Source: Clostridiales bacterium (GTDB taxonomy: Bacteria > Bacillota > Clostridia > TANB77 > CAG-508). From it: 46,940 nucleotides of DNA. How positions within the stretch are numbered: position 1 is the first letter of the stretch; each line of letters starts with the position of its first letter. This document shows, piece after piece, positions 17,551 through 24,769 of this stretch. A program made the translations under genes and the position numbers. The notes beneath the pieces were generated by a model. The model did no database searches and was not told where the DNA came from. It saw only the letters and a list, made by a program, of their open reading frames with translations. Where the stretch lies: the NCBI GenBank assembly GCA_015056485.1, contig SVGD01000011.1, positions 1 through 46,940 of the forward strand. Direction: 5' to 3'.

Positions 17551-18631
17551 GAGAATTATAGAATTATTTGCAGGAATAGGTGCTTGTAGTAAAGCACTAG
17601 AAAGAATAGGTGTAGATTTAGAAATAGTAGATGCTGTAGAAATTGATAAATATGCTATAAAAAGCTTTAATGCAATACACGGCACAAATTTTGAAACACA
17701 AGATATAAGAGAATGGAATAAAGATTTTAAAGATATAGATTTAATAACTCATGGTAGTCCGTGCCAAGACTTTTCACTAGCTGGAAAACAAGCTGGTGGA
17801 GATGAAGGAAGTGGAACCAGGTCAAGTTTAATGTATGAAACAATAAGAATTGTTGAGAAAATTAGACCTAAATATGTGTTATGGGAAAATGTAAAAAATG
17901 TTCTAAGTAAAAGACATAAGCATAATTTTGATAATTACATAGAGGCCTTAGAAAAATTAGGGTATAAATCATACTATCAAGTGCTAAATGCAAAAGACTA
18001 TGGAATACCTCAAAACAGGGAAAGAGTATTTTGTGTAAGTATAAGAAAAGAAAATATTATTTATGATGACTATAACTCTAATATAAGGAAAGACCAAGAC
18101 ACAATAGGAACTTTAACAACTAATTGTGGAAGTGGATCGGTTAAAAATGGTTGGAAAGTTATTGAACATAATCAAGAATTTGAGTTTCCAAAAGGAGAAA
18201 AATGCGATAACAAAATAAAGGTAATAGGAAATTATATGCCAAGTGGGCATAATGCTTCGAGAATAGTTGATGGGAATGGTTTAGCACCTACTGTTAAAGA
18301 AAATCACGGAACAGTAACATCTGTTTTAGAAGAATTTGAATTTCCACCTAAAAATGAATTAACTTTAAAATTAAAAGATTTATTAGAAGATAATGTTGAT
18401 GAAAGTTATTATTTATCAGATGAAAAAATAAGTAAAATAGCACATTGGAAAGCACATCAAAAACCATTTGAAAAAGTGAATGGAAAAGAAAGTGTTGTTC
18501 CTACATTAACAGCTAGAGGGGCAGGAGAAGAACATTCAGGAATGATAACTGTAAGTGAAGAATTAGATAATACTACTAATCTTCAAGAAAAGTGTTTAAA
18601 TGTTAAAGTGGAAGGTGCTGATGAGCTTTGA
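17549..18631 (+). CDS. DNA (cytosine-5) methyltransferase, N-terminal polypeptide, AGG start
   Basis: 360 residues from AGG 17549, giving (M)RIIELFAGIGACS, the SAM-binding motif I that opens nearly all C5 methyltransferases. Motif IV SPCQDFS has the catalytic cysteine at residue 72, then GSGTRSSL, and motif VIII PQNRERV. The first ATG (17831) would remove motifs I and IV. AGG codons inside the gene encode conserved arginines in GTRSSL (17819) and QNRER (18017), so internal AGG means Arg. Motifs IX-X are on the next polypeptide. Confidence 0.9.
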   Translation, partial: RRIIELFAGIGACSKALERIGVDLEIVDAVEIDKYAIKSFNAIHGTNFETQDIREWNKDFKDIDLITHGSPCQDFSLAGKQAGGDEGSGTRSSLMYETIRIVEKIRPKYVLWENVKNVLSKRHKHNFDNYIEALEKLGYKSYYQVLNAKDYGIPQNRERVFCVSIRKENIIYDDYNSNIRKDQDTIGTLTTNCGSGSVKNGWKVIEHNQEFEFPKGEKCDNKIKVIGNYMPSGHNASRIVDGNGLAPTVKENHGTVTSVLEEFEFPPKNELTLKLKDLLEDNVDESYYLSDEKISKIAHWKAHQKPFEKVNGKESVVPTLTARGAGEEHSGMITVSEELDNTTNLQEKCLNVKVEGADEL

Positions 18632-19018
18632 TGAATAATTTAAAAACTAAGTTATGCAATTATTTGATAGATAATAATTTAGTAGAAGAAAGCGATGTTA
18701 TAAGACATAGTTATTCTACTAATAGAATGAAAAACTTTAAAAAACAAAATTCAAGAAATAATAAAGTAGCACCTACATTAGATACTAGATGCGATTGTTT
18801 AGGTGTTGCAGTGAGGGGTGTAGATAGGGAAAATTTAAGAATTAGAAAACTTACTCCAAAAGAGTGTTGGAGATTAATGGGGTTTGATGATGAAGATTTT
18901 GAAAAGGCAAAAGCTTGTAATATGAGTCAAAACCAGCTGTATCGACAAGCACGGAAATTCTATAGTCGTAAATGTGTTGGAAAAAATATTTATTAATTTA
19001 TTAAAGGAGAATAAATAG
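18631..19018 (+). CDS. DNA (cytosine-5) methyltransferase, C-terminal polypeptide with CGGA +1 site
   Basis: ATG 18631 overlaps the previous TGA (TGATG). It carries target-recognition and motif IX parts (RIRKLTPKECWRLMGF). At GCA CGG AAA (18952) the frame must move +1: CGGA as one residue gives QA[G]NSIVVNVLEKIF, the invariant motif X of the family, ending at TAG 19016-19018. Read straight, the protein ends in an unrelated RKFYSRKC tail. The invariant glycine makes this the strongest proof that CGGN yields Gly. 128 residues after recoding. Confidence 0.85.
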
Positions 19019-19703
19019 GAATAAAATTAGTAAACAAAAAAATACAATAGATAAGAAAAAGATGGAAAATAAAGTTGAAAAACAAAATGTTTCCAATATG
19101 AAACAAGAACTAATCAAGAAAGAGTATCAAGATAATTTAACAAGTTATCTTGACTCTAAACTTGATGAAGTTATTGAAAAGTTGCAAAAGTCAAATAAAA
19201 ATTTATCTACTATTGAATTACGTTCTTTATTAGCACAAAAAAATACAATAGGTGTTTCACCTAAATATAATAATACTGAGTTAGCTATATTATTTGATTA
19301 TTATCAATTGTTTATAGAAAATATAAATAAGGTAAAACAATTTTTACCTACAAAAAAGAATTTCTGTAGTTTTATAGGTGTTAGTAGTAAAACTTATGAC
19401 AATTGGAGACAAGCAGAAGATATAGAAAGACAGGAAATAATGCAAAAAATAGATGACTATATAACTGACATATTACTTACATCTGCACAAGATGGAGAAG
19501 TAAAAGAAATAAGTACAATATATAGAACTAAAGCAGAACACGGAATGGTGGAAGCATCTAACCCAATAATAATAGAACACAAATCACAAGCAGATATAAA
19601 TAGCATAATGAAACAAATTGAGGCTGTAAATCAGGGAAAAAGTTTAAGAACAATTGAATTAAAGCAACAAGATGATGGAAGTTATGCAGAGGAGGAGAAC
19701 TAA
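19017..19703 (+). CDS. Terminase small subunit-like DNA-binding protein, AGG start
   Basis: 228 residues from AGG 19017, overlapping the methyltransferase TAG and preceded by AAAGGAG at 7 bases. An HTH (NFCSFIGVSSKTYDNWR) and a C-terminal part (IYRTKAEHGMVEA) resemble phage small terminases that bind pac/cos. It is far from the large subunit (26506); it may belong to another DNA-binding role. Confidence 0.65.
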   Translation, partial: RNKISKQKNTIDKKKMENKVEKQNVSNMKQELIKKEYQDNLTSYLDSKLDEVIEKLQKSNKNLSTIELRSLLAQKNTIGVSPKYNNTELAILFDYYQLFIENINKVKQFLPTKKNFCSFIGVSSKTYDNWRQAEDIERQEIMQKIDDYITDILLTSAQDGEVKEISTIYRTKAEHGMVEASNPIIIEHKSQADINSIMKQIEAVNQGKSLRTIELKQQDDGSYAEEEN

Positions 19704-19969
19704 TGAATATAATTGATAATATACCAATAGGTAAGAAATATAAAATTTCTAGAGAAGAACTAATGGAAAAGTGCAATATAAACGATAAAAGAATATTTAG
19801 AAAGAATTTAAGTGAATTACATGAAAAATATGTAATTATATACGATGATGGTTATTATTTACCAGCAAATGTAGAAGAATATCAAGAATTAATTGATAGA
19901 TTAAAAACAAAAGAAAAGGAAGTTAAAGATAGAATAAAGCAAGTTGAAAAAGAAATGAAAAAAGAATAG
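19703..19969 (+). CDS. Hypothetical phage protein with winged-helix-like start
   Basis: 88 residues, ATG overlapping the previous stop (TAATG). Residues 10-60 look like a small winged helix (SREELMEKCNINDKRIFRKN), then a coiled coil. Last gene before a terminator. Confidence 0.55.
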   Translation: MNIIDNIPIGKKYKISREELMEKCNINDKRIFRKNLSELHEKYVIIYDDGYYLPANVEEYQELIDRLKTKEKEVKDRIKQVEKEMKKE

Positions 19970-20001
19970 TGAAATGGTAGTGATACAATTTCACTATTTT
20001 T
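19966..20001 (+). terminator. Intrinsic terminator ending the early/middle operon
   Basis: Stem ATAGTGAAAT / ATTTCACTAT of 10 bp, 12-base loop, then TTTTT. Confidence 0.85.
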
Positions 20002-20003
20002 GG

Positions 20004-20032
20004 TTGTAAAATAATTGAATCTATGATATAAA
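20004..20032 (+). promoter_or_regulatory. Promoter for the 65-residue gene
   Basis: TTGTAA at 20004-20009 and TATAAA at 20027-20032 with a 17-base spacer, just after the terminator and before the gene at 20070. Confidence 0.6.
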
Positions 20033-20069
20033 AAAGTCGAGAACAGGTTGAAAGTGGAGAAGTGTATAA

Positions 20070-20267
20070 ATGGAAGATAAAAGCAATAAAGTTTATGGAC
20101 CTATAGGAAGCGGTAGATTATTAACAATAGAAGTTATTTTAGATGATGGACTAATAATCTATAGTGGGGAAATAGATGAGGCACCAGAGAATATAAGACA
20201 ATTAAAGTATTCTCATATTGAGATGACAAGACCAATGAAATATTATGTGTATTCAAAATGGAACTAA
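20070..20267 (+). CDS. Hypothetical 65-residue protein
   Basis: ATG preceded by a GGAG-containing leader. Beta-rich, no recognised domain. A single-gene unit between a promoter and the bidirectional terminator at 20341. Confidence 0.5.
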   Translation: MEDKSNKVYGPIGSGRLLTIEVILDDGLIIYSGEIDEAPENIRQLKYSHIEMTRPMKYYVYSKWN

Positions 20268-20340
20268 AAATTTGGAACGGAAATTTTGGAACGGAAAAAA
20301 ATGTGGCAAAAAAATAGTAAAAAAATCATAAATAATATGA

Positions 20341-20366
20341 AAGAGAGTAAATTTTACTCTCTTTTA
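20341..20366. terminator. Bidirectional terminator
   Basis: AAAGAGAGTAAA / TTTACTCTCTTT nearly perfect dyad between converging genes at 20267 and 20364. Confidence 0.7.
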
Positions 20367-20894
20367 ATTTTTTTCTGTTAAAGTTATTAAAATTCTATAG
20401 AATAGATAAATAATACCTAGAGTGATTTTGAATAAGAACTTTATTATTCTACCTATAACCTGGAAAAAGATTTTTATATTTGATGGGGTAGTGGTTGGAT
20501 CACAATTATAATTTTCTTTGTTTATTCGTTCTCTTGCTTTAAAATCATTTTCATATTTCTTTTTAACTTTATTTAATATTCTTTCATAGTTTTCGTGTAG
20601 AAAGTCGCTTTCATTTGAAGTTTCAGCAATATTTTTTATTATATTTTCTCTTGTTTCCAAAAGAGATAAAATATTTAAACCAACTTCAAGACCATTATTA
20701 TAAAAAAAGTCATCAAAGGTTGCTTTAAGTTCATTTTCTATAGCTTTTTTCATATCTTTTTCATAAATCTTTTGTTCATTCATTATTGCTTGTTGCCTTT
20801 CAAGTTTTGCAATTTCCTTTAGTGTTTCATCTCTTTTTAGTTCGGCAAGTCTACATTCATTTTTTAATTCTGCAATTTCATTTAATAAGCCCAT
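20364..20894 (-). CDS. Coiled-coil protein with C-terminal membrane helix
   Basis: 176 residues, ATG after AAAGGAGAATACATT. Residues 1-60 are a long charged coiled coil and the last 35 residues are strongly hydrophobic, so it is tail-anchored. Last gene of the leftward accessory operon. Function unknown; it could act at the membrane in superinfection exclusion. Confidence 0.55.
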   Translation of the reverse strand: MGLLNEIAELKNECRLAELKRDETLKEIAKLERQQAIMNEQKIYEKDMKKAIENELKATFDDFFYNNGLEVGLNILSLLETRENIIKNIAETSNESDFLHENYERILNKVKKKYENDFKARERINKENYNCDPTTTPSNIKIFFQVIGRIIKFLFKITLGIIYLFYRILITLTEKN

Positions 20895-20928
20895 AATGTA
20901 TTCTCCTTTAAATTAAAGTATAGGGGAG

Positions 20929-21090
20929 TTATATTTGAATAACTTCCCCGTTTATATGTAATGTAAAACTAACTTTGTCTGCATCAATTTTATTAATATC
21001 ATTTCTTATTTTAGTAATAATGTATCTTTTTTCTCTGGCATTTAAAGTACTTATAAAAGCATTAATTGTTTTTTGTCTTAGTCTTTGCAT
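20929..21090 (-). CDS. Small hypothetical protein
   Basis: 53 residues from ATG 21090, which has GGAG upstream. Basic N-terminus (MQRLRQKTINAF) and a short beta tail. Leftward accessory operon. Confidence 0.45.
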   Translation of the reverse strand: MQRLRQKTINAFISTLNAREKRYIITKIRNDINKIDADKVSFTLHINGEVIQI

Positions 21091-21104
21091 ACTATTTCTC
21101 CATT

Positions 21105-21707
21105 TTACCAAGATGAAGTATATATAACGTATTCATTGTCAAAGTCTACAGTTTCAAAAATTTTATTAATTATTGAGATAGTCTCTTTTATATCTTCGTA
21201 GTAATATTCATCATATTCGGTTGAACCAAAGAAAAAGCCTGGCTGTGTTGGTAAAAGTTCTCTGCATATTTCAGTATTATCAATAACTTTTCCATCTTCA
21301 AATATATCAATTTCTTTTCCGTTTTCATCATATTTGCGATAAGCTAATATTTTTCCATCAATTAATTTGGCTTTCTGCACAATTTCTTCACAAAGTTCTT
21401 TTAATTCGATTAATTTGTCTTTGCTAACGTAGTAGTAGTCGCAATCATCTTCACCATCTTGAACATTATCTACAAACCATCTGTGTATTTGGTTTGCTTT
21501 TCTCCAATAACCAATATTGGTTTGCATTGAATAATATTTATAATATTCACCTTTTAAAGTTATAAAATCTTTTAAACTTTCATTATTTTTATATTTATCA
21601 ATATTTGTTTCATCTAAATCTTGAATGATTTTTTCTATTCCAATTTGTTCGTTAAAACTAAATTTTTTTATCTTTGGCATTTTTGATATATACATGTCTA
21701 AACCCAT
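21105..21707 (-). CDS. Conserved hypothetical phage/plasmid protein
   Basis: 200 residues, ATG after AAAGGAGG. The opening GLDMYISK, the middle IGYWRKANQIHRWFVDNVQ and the end FFFGSTEYDEYYYEDIK match a family frequent in phages and mobile elements that has no known function. Confidence 0.6.
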   Translation of the reverse strand: MGLDMYISKMPKIKKFSFNEQIGIEKIIQDLDETNIDKYKNNESLKDFITLKGEYYKYYSMQTNIGYWRKANQIHRWFVDNVQDGEDDCDYYYVSKDKLIELKELCEEIVQKAKLIDGKILAYRKYDENGKEIDIFEDGKVIDNTEICRELLPTQPGFFFGSTEYDEYYYEDIKETISIINKIFETVDFDNEYVIYTSSW

Positions 21708-21709
21708 AA

Positions 21710-21847
21710 TTATTTTTCCTCCTTTATATTATCTATAATCTCATTTAAATCTTCCCAAATATCGAATGTGTCATAGTCGCTTTCTTCATCATTTAACATT
21801 CGAGCTATTTTACATAGTTTGTTATAATCACTTTTACTTATTTTCAT
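21710..21847 (-). CDS. Small acidic protein
   Basis: 45 residues, ATG 21847 preceded by GAAGGTGAAAAAAT. Helical and acidic (ESDYDTFDIWEDLNEI). Its stop lies 2 bases before the next gene in the operon. Acidic small proteins of this type are often anti-defence or DNA mimics, but nothing specific supports that here. Confidence 0.5.
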   Translation of the reverse strand: MKISKSDYNKLCKIARMLNDEESDYDTFDIWEDLNEIIDNIKEEK

Positions 21848-22040
21848 ATTTTTTCACCTTCTTTATAACTAAATCTTTATAATAAATTTTATCTGCTTTT
21901 TCCAATAATAAATTTTCTTCATAAAAAGGTAGTTTATACCATAAGGCATAAGCACAAATAGTATCTTGTATATCGTGCCAGGTATAACCATCTTTGTTTT
22001 CTTCAATATCTTTTAATAATTCTTCTTCATTTTTAAACAT
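21834..22040 (-). CDS. Small hypothetical protein
   Basis: 68 residues from ATG 22040, chosen because AAAGGAGAAAAAATT precedes it. Acidic N-terminus, aromatic middle (YTWHDIQDTICAYALWYK). Overlaps the next gene by 14 bases. Confidence 0.5.
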   Translation of the reverse strand: MFKNEEELLKDIEENKDGYTWHDIQDTICAYALWYKLPFYEENLLLEKADKIYYKDLVIKKVKKYENK

Positions 22041-22053
22041 AATTTTTTCTCCT

Positions 22054-22485
22054 TTAATCTTCACCACTTAAAACGTGTTCTATAGCTAATTTTAAGCCGT
22101 TTTTTAGTGCTTTGTTTTGTTCTAAATCTTTATTTGTAATTGCAAGTGCTGACAATGTCTCTTCTAGGTCGTAAGTATAAGCATACTCATGATTAAATAG
22201 TTCTGACACAAACATATCGTATATAAAGCCTGTCCCAGTTGTATCTGCTTTTATTGCATCATCAAGTTCTTTTTCAAGTCTATTTGTAAGGTCTCTAAAA
22301 TTTTGTAAGTCAGTTTTTCTTATAAAGCCACCTGCACTAATTGCAACAACTTTATCATCATCATTTTCATTTAGTCCTAATTTTAAAAGTCCTTCTTTAA
22401 ATTGTTCTTGAGAATAGGCAAAAGCCATTGGAAAAGCATTAAATTCTTTTTGTTGTTTGTTTATTAGTTCATCATATTTATTCAT
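22054..22485 (-). CDS. Hypothetical protein
   Basis: 143 residues, ATG with GGAGAATTAAT upstream. The string FNAFPMAFAYSQEQFKEGL near the start is a pattern recurring in small proteins of Firmicute plasmids and ICEs. Middle of the leftward operon. Confidence 0.5.
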   Translation of the reverse strand: MNKYDELINKQQKEFNAFPMAFAYSQEQFKEGLLKLGLNENDDDKVVAISAGGFIRKTDLQNFRDLTNRLEKELDDAIKADTTGTGFIYDMFVSELFNHEYAYTYDLEETLSALAITNKDLEQNKALKNGLKLAIEHVLSGED

Positions 22486-22488
22486 ATA

Positions 22489-22815
22489 TTAATTCTCCTT
22501 TTTATCTAAAAATTTTTTATTATACATTTCAATTAAATCGAGCATACAATCGATTGAAATTTCTTTTTCTTTTGTTTTATTACTTTTATCGTAATAAGTG
22601 CATAAATCTTTTAGAACGGAAATTGCATATTCTAGGTCAATTTGTTCTTTGGTCTTGTCTGGTTCCTGTAATATCTTAAATATTTTTTGCAATTTATCAT
22701 TTGTAACATTTAAATAATTTGTATAAATATTTAAATTTTGGTTGCATATTTGAATAGAAAAATCAAAATTTTCCATTCCTTTTACTTTGTTTATTTGACT
22801 TTCAATATAACTCAT
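22489..22815 (-). CDS. Hypothetical helical protein
   Basis: 108 residues, ATG after GGAGAATTAAAAA. All-helical, no recognised domain. Leftward accessory operon between RadC and the 143-residue gene. Confidence 0.5.
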   Translation of the reverse strand: MSYIESQINKVKGMENFDFSIQICNQNLNIYTNYLNVTNDKLQKIFKILQEPDKTKEQIDLEYAISVLKDLCTYYDKSNKTKEKEISIDCMLDLIEMYNKKFLDKKEN

Positions 22816-22818
22816 TTT

Positions 22819-23271
22819 TTAATTCTCCTTACCTCTTAACATATACACACAACTTGTAAACTTTGAATTTTCTCCTATAACAATATGGTCGACAAGTTGT
22901 ATTCTCATTATTTCACTTGCATTCAAAATATGTTCTGTAAGTTCTAAATCTGCATTACTTGGTTTGCTATCTCCAGAAGGGTGATTATGTACTAATATTA
23001 CTTTACAAGCATTTGCTAATAATGCTACTTTGAATATATTTCTTAAATCTATATTGCAAAAATTTATTCCACCTTTTGCAATTTCACTAATTCCAACAAT
23101 ATTATTTTTACAATCTAAGCAAATTAGAACCATAGTTTCCTGAGTTAAATTTTCCAATTTTTCTAAATCACTAATTAATTTTACAACGTCAATTGAACTA
23201 CCAATTTTTGTATTATCATAATTGAATGTTTTATCTTTTACCATCTCAAGATGGAATTTGTTGAATTTCAT
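22819..23271 (-). CDS. radC: RadC-like JAB/MPN domain protein
   Basis: 150 residues, ATG after GAAGGAGACTAAAAAAA. The metal-binding JAMM pattern is plain: LVHNHPSGDSKPSNADLELT (HxH, then S and D). The N-terminal HhH part of chromosomal RadC is missing, as is usual in versions carried by mobile elements. The activity is unsettled; it is often found in phage and ICE accessory regions. Confidence 0.85.
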   Translation of the reverse strand: MKFNKFHLEMVKDKTFNYDNTKIGSSIDVVKLISDLEKLENLTQETMVLICLDCKNNIVGISEIAKGGINFCNIDLRNIFKVALLANACKVILVHNHPSGDSKPSNADLELTEHILNASEIMRIQLVDHIVIGENSKFTSCVYMLRGKEN

Positions 23272-23360
23272 TTTTTTTAGTCTCCTTCTAATAAAAATTT
23301 TTGAACGGCTATTTTTGGAACGGCTATATTTATAGCCTTTATCTTATGTATTAGGGGGGC

Positions 23361-23397
23361 GATGGAGAAGGAATGGCTGATTTTTCCATTCTCCATC
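23361..23397. terminator. Hairpin between RadC and the upstream genes
   Basis: GATGGAGAA / TTCTCCATC with an inner TGG/CCA pairing. On the minus strand it follows the 84-residue gene and may act as a partial terminator. The 130-base gap also contains two TTTT(G)GAACGGCTAT direct repeats. Confidence 0.5.
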
Positions 23398-23404
23398 TTA
23401 TTTA

Positions 23405-23659
23405 TTAATAAGCTAATATCTCAGCTTTTGACATTTTCTTGAAGCCATGTTGTAGCAAAAATTCGTTTATATGTCTAGCTGTTGTGTTTGAATAATAGCC
23501 ATAAATAAATAACTTATTGTTGATTATACTAGCAACTTTTGTTGTATAGCTTATAAGGTCTTTATCTCCATTTTCATATTCTACAATTTTAGCTTTTCCA
23601 TAAAAGCTCTTTTGATTGTTATATTGTGAATTTAATTCATATACTTGTTTTATTCCCAT
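23405..23659 (-). CDS. Small hypothetical protein
   Basis: 84 residues, ATG 23659 overlapping the end of the upstream 49-residue gene and preceded by AAAGGAGATTTTAAGAA. Beta-rich with a helical C-terminus. Function unknown. Confidence 0.5.
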   Translation of the reverse strand: MGIKQVYELNSQYNNQKSFYGKAKIVEYENGDKDLISYTTKVASIINNKLFIYGYYSNTTARHINEFLLQHGFKKMSKAEILAY

Positions 23660-23799
23660 TTCTTAAAATCTCCTTTTTTTATAATTTTTACACTTTCAAA
23701 AACTCTATTTTTCAAAAGTAATTCTTTGATAACTTGGGCATAATATAAGCTATAAAATGTGCCTATAATTAAGCCTTTGCCATTTGTTAAAATATAAAT
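23650..23799 (-). CDS. 49-residue protein with an apparent ATT start
   Basis: The frame (IYILTNGKGLIIGTFYSL... ending KKGDFKKWE) has no ATG/GTG/TTG at its start. ATT 23799-23797 stands 8 bases after AAAGGAGG. ATT is a rare but real bacterial start (infC). A 17-codon TTG frame in the same place is the alternative. First gene of the leftward operon, coupled to the next by overlap. Confidence 0.5.
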   Translation of the reverse strand: MYILTNGKGLIIGTFYSLYYAQVIKELLLKNRVFESVKIIKKGDFKKWE

Positions 23800-23966
23800 A
23801 CAAAAAACCTCCTTTCATGTGTTTCCTGAATCTCACACAAAAGGGGGCTTGAAATTTTAAAAAATGTATGTTAATATATATAAAGATAGTCGCCTTTTGG
23901 TGATTATGGGGCTTGTGTATAGTTTAGGTCTGCCAAAACTTCAAACTATATACAAGTATTTTTTTT
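23800..23966 (-). promoter_or_regulatory. Structured leader that can mask the ribosome binding site
   Basis: In the leftward RNA, CUUUUGUGUG pairs with CACAUGAAAG (10 pairs with two wobbles), burying the first part of the AAAGGAGG site. Further upstream GTATATAGTTT / AAACTATAC forms a second hairpin. The arrangement looks like a translational switch; no known riboswitch class is recognised. Confidence 0.45.
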
Positions 23967-24003
23967 ACTCTTATATTATACCATAATACAAGTATTATAT
24001 CAA
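23950..24003 (-). promoter_or_regulatory. Leftward promoter with palindromic operators
   Basis: On the minus strand TTGATA (24003-23998), 17 bases, TATAAT (23980-23975). The spacer contains the perfect palindrome ATAATACAAGTATTAT (23983-23998), and the core ATACAAGTAT recurs at 23950-23959 in the transcribed leader. A related ATACAAGTACTT lies at 8667-8678 before the integrase. This suggests one regulator for several leftward genes. Confidence 0.65.
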
Positions 24004-24009
24004 ATTTAA

Positions 24010-24300
24010 AAAAGCCGTAAACCCTTAGAACTGAGCGACTTTGAGTACTACTGCGACATTACCAGGAAAGCCGTTAAAATAGCACATTACAGCGATTTTG
24101 CCAGATTTTACAATATAATCAAATATAAGCTGATATAAGAGCAATAAAGAGCATATAAGAGTATAAAAGAATAAAAAAATATATATATAAAAATATTAAA
24201 AAAAATTTAAAAAAAATAAATTTTTTACATAAATAATAATAAAAAATAATATAAAAAGTTACTTTTAAAAATATTTGTTTTTGTTTATAAAAAGCTATAT
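24010..24300. other. AT-rich origin-like region with imperfect repeats
   Basis: No gene is seen. Two related segments beginning AAAGCCGT(T/A)AAA and ending (G/C)AGCGA(C/T)TTT occupy 24010-24110. They are followed by tandem-like ATAAGAGCATATAAGAGTATAAAAG units and almost pure A/T to 24300. Similar AT-rich sequence recurs at 46600-46800. Together with the initiator-like gene at 24770 it looks like a replication origin. Confidence 0.4.
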
Positions 24301-24301
24301 T

Positions 24302-24321
24302 TACTGGACTTTTTACTGGAC
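24302..24321. repeat. TACTGGAC iteron pair
   Basis: TACTGGAC at 24302-24309 and 24314-24321, 12 bases apart. The same octamer in opposite orientation forms two more 12-base-spaced pairs at 46671-46690 and 46877-46896. Confidence 0.55.
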
Positions 24322-24400
24322 TTTAAAATTCTTAGTTGCTGAAAGCCTTTAAAATACTATGTTTTAATCAATAACGAATGTGGCTAGTGTAAGCAAATAA

Positions 24401-24436
24401 GCCCCCAGCCCCTATTAATTAAGTCGATAGGGGGGC
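24401..24436. other. GC-rich hairpin in AT-rich surroundings
   Basis: CCCCTAT / ATAGGGG with flanking GCCCCC and GGGGGC and an 11-base loop, the most GC-rich element of the region. It could be an origin or transfer nick site, or a strong attenuator; no relaxase is in the window. Confidence 0.4.
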
Positions 24437-24490
24437 ACAGTTACCCATAAAAATTTCTAGAAAAAATAAAAAGAATTTTCCAAAAATGGA

Positions 24491-24598
24491 TTGACTTTAT
24501 TATTTAAGCATGATATATAGTATATATAATTTAATAGATGAGCTTGTGATAGAAGCAACAAAACGAACGGAAAAAGTTTGTTTTTGTGGCTTCTTTTT
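24491..24598 (+). promoter_or_regulatory. Promoter followed by a terminator hairpin (attenuator or small RNA)
   Basis: TTGACT (24491-24496), 17 bases, TATATA (24514-24519). About 30 bases later a long stem closes with GAAGC (24552-24556) / GCTTC (24589-24593) around AACAAAACGAAC / GTTTGTTTTTGTG, then TTTTT. Transcripts would stop after about 70-80 bases unless antiterminated, upstream of the initiator-like gene. Confidence 0.5.
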
Positions 24599-24701
24599 GT
24601 TTTGTCTAAAATAATTTTAGATAAATTAAGAATAAGAGGGACAGAATTAAAAAAATAGGCTTTAAAACATTGATATTGTAAGAGTATAAAGATTTTTCAA
24701 A

Positions 24702-24749
24702 TGTTCACGATATGAACAAAAACGGCGATTTTAGTTCACCAGATGAACA
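24702..24749. promoter_or_regulatory. Two TGTTCA-N5-TGAACA operators
   Basis: TGTTCA-CGATA-TGAACA at 24702-24718 and a slightly weaker copy, (A)GTTCA-CCAGA-TGAAC(A), at 24733-24749, 31 bases apart (three helical turns). They are typical dimer operators. The second covers the upstream ATG at 24743, arguing that this ATG is not a start. Confidence 0.65.
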
Positions 24750-24769
24750 ATACAGGAGGAAGATTAGAT

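Noticed and set aside
17831..17833. ATG 17831 as start of the cytosine methyltransferase
   Set aside because: It would remove the SAM-binding and catalytic motifs, which are perfectly encoded upstream from AGG 17549.
24010..24110. Reading the repeated AAAGCCGT segments as tRNAs or a CRISPR array
   Set aside because: There are only two imperfect copies, with no cloverleaf and no regular spacers.
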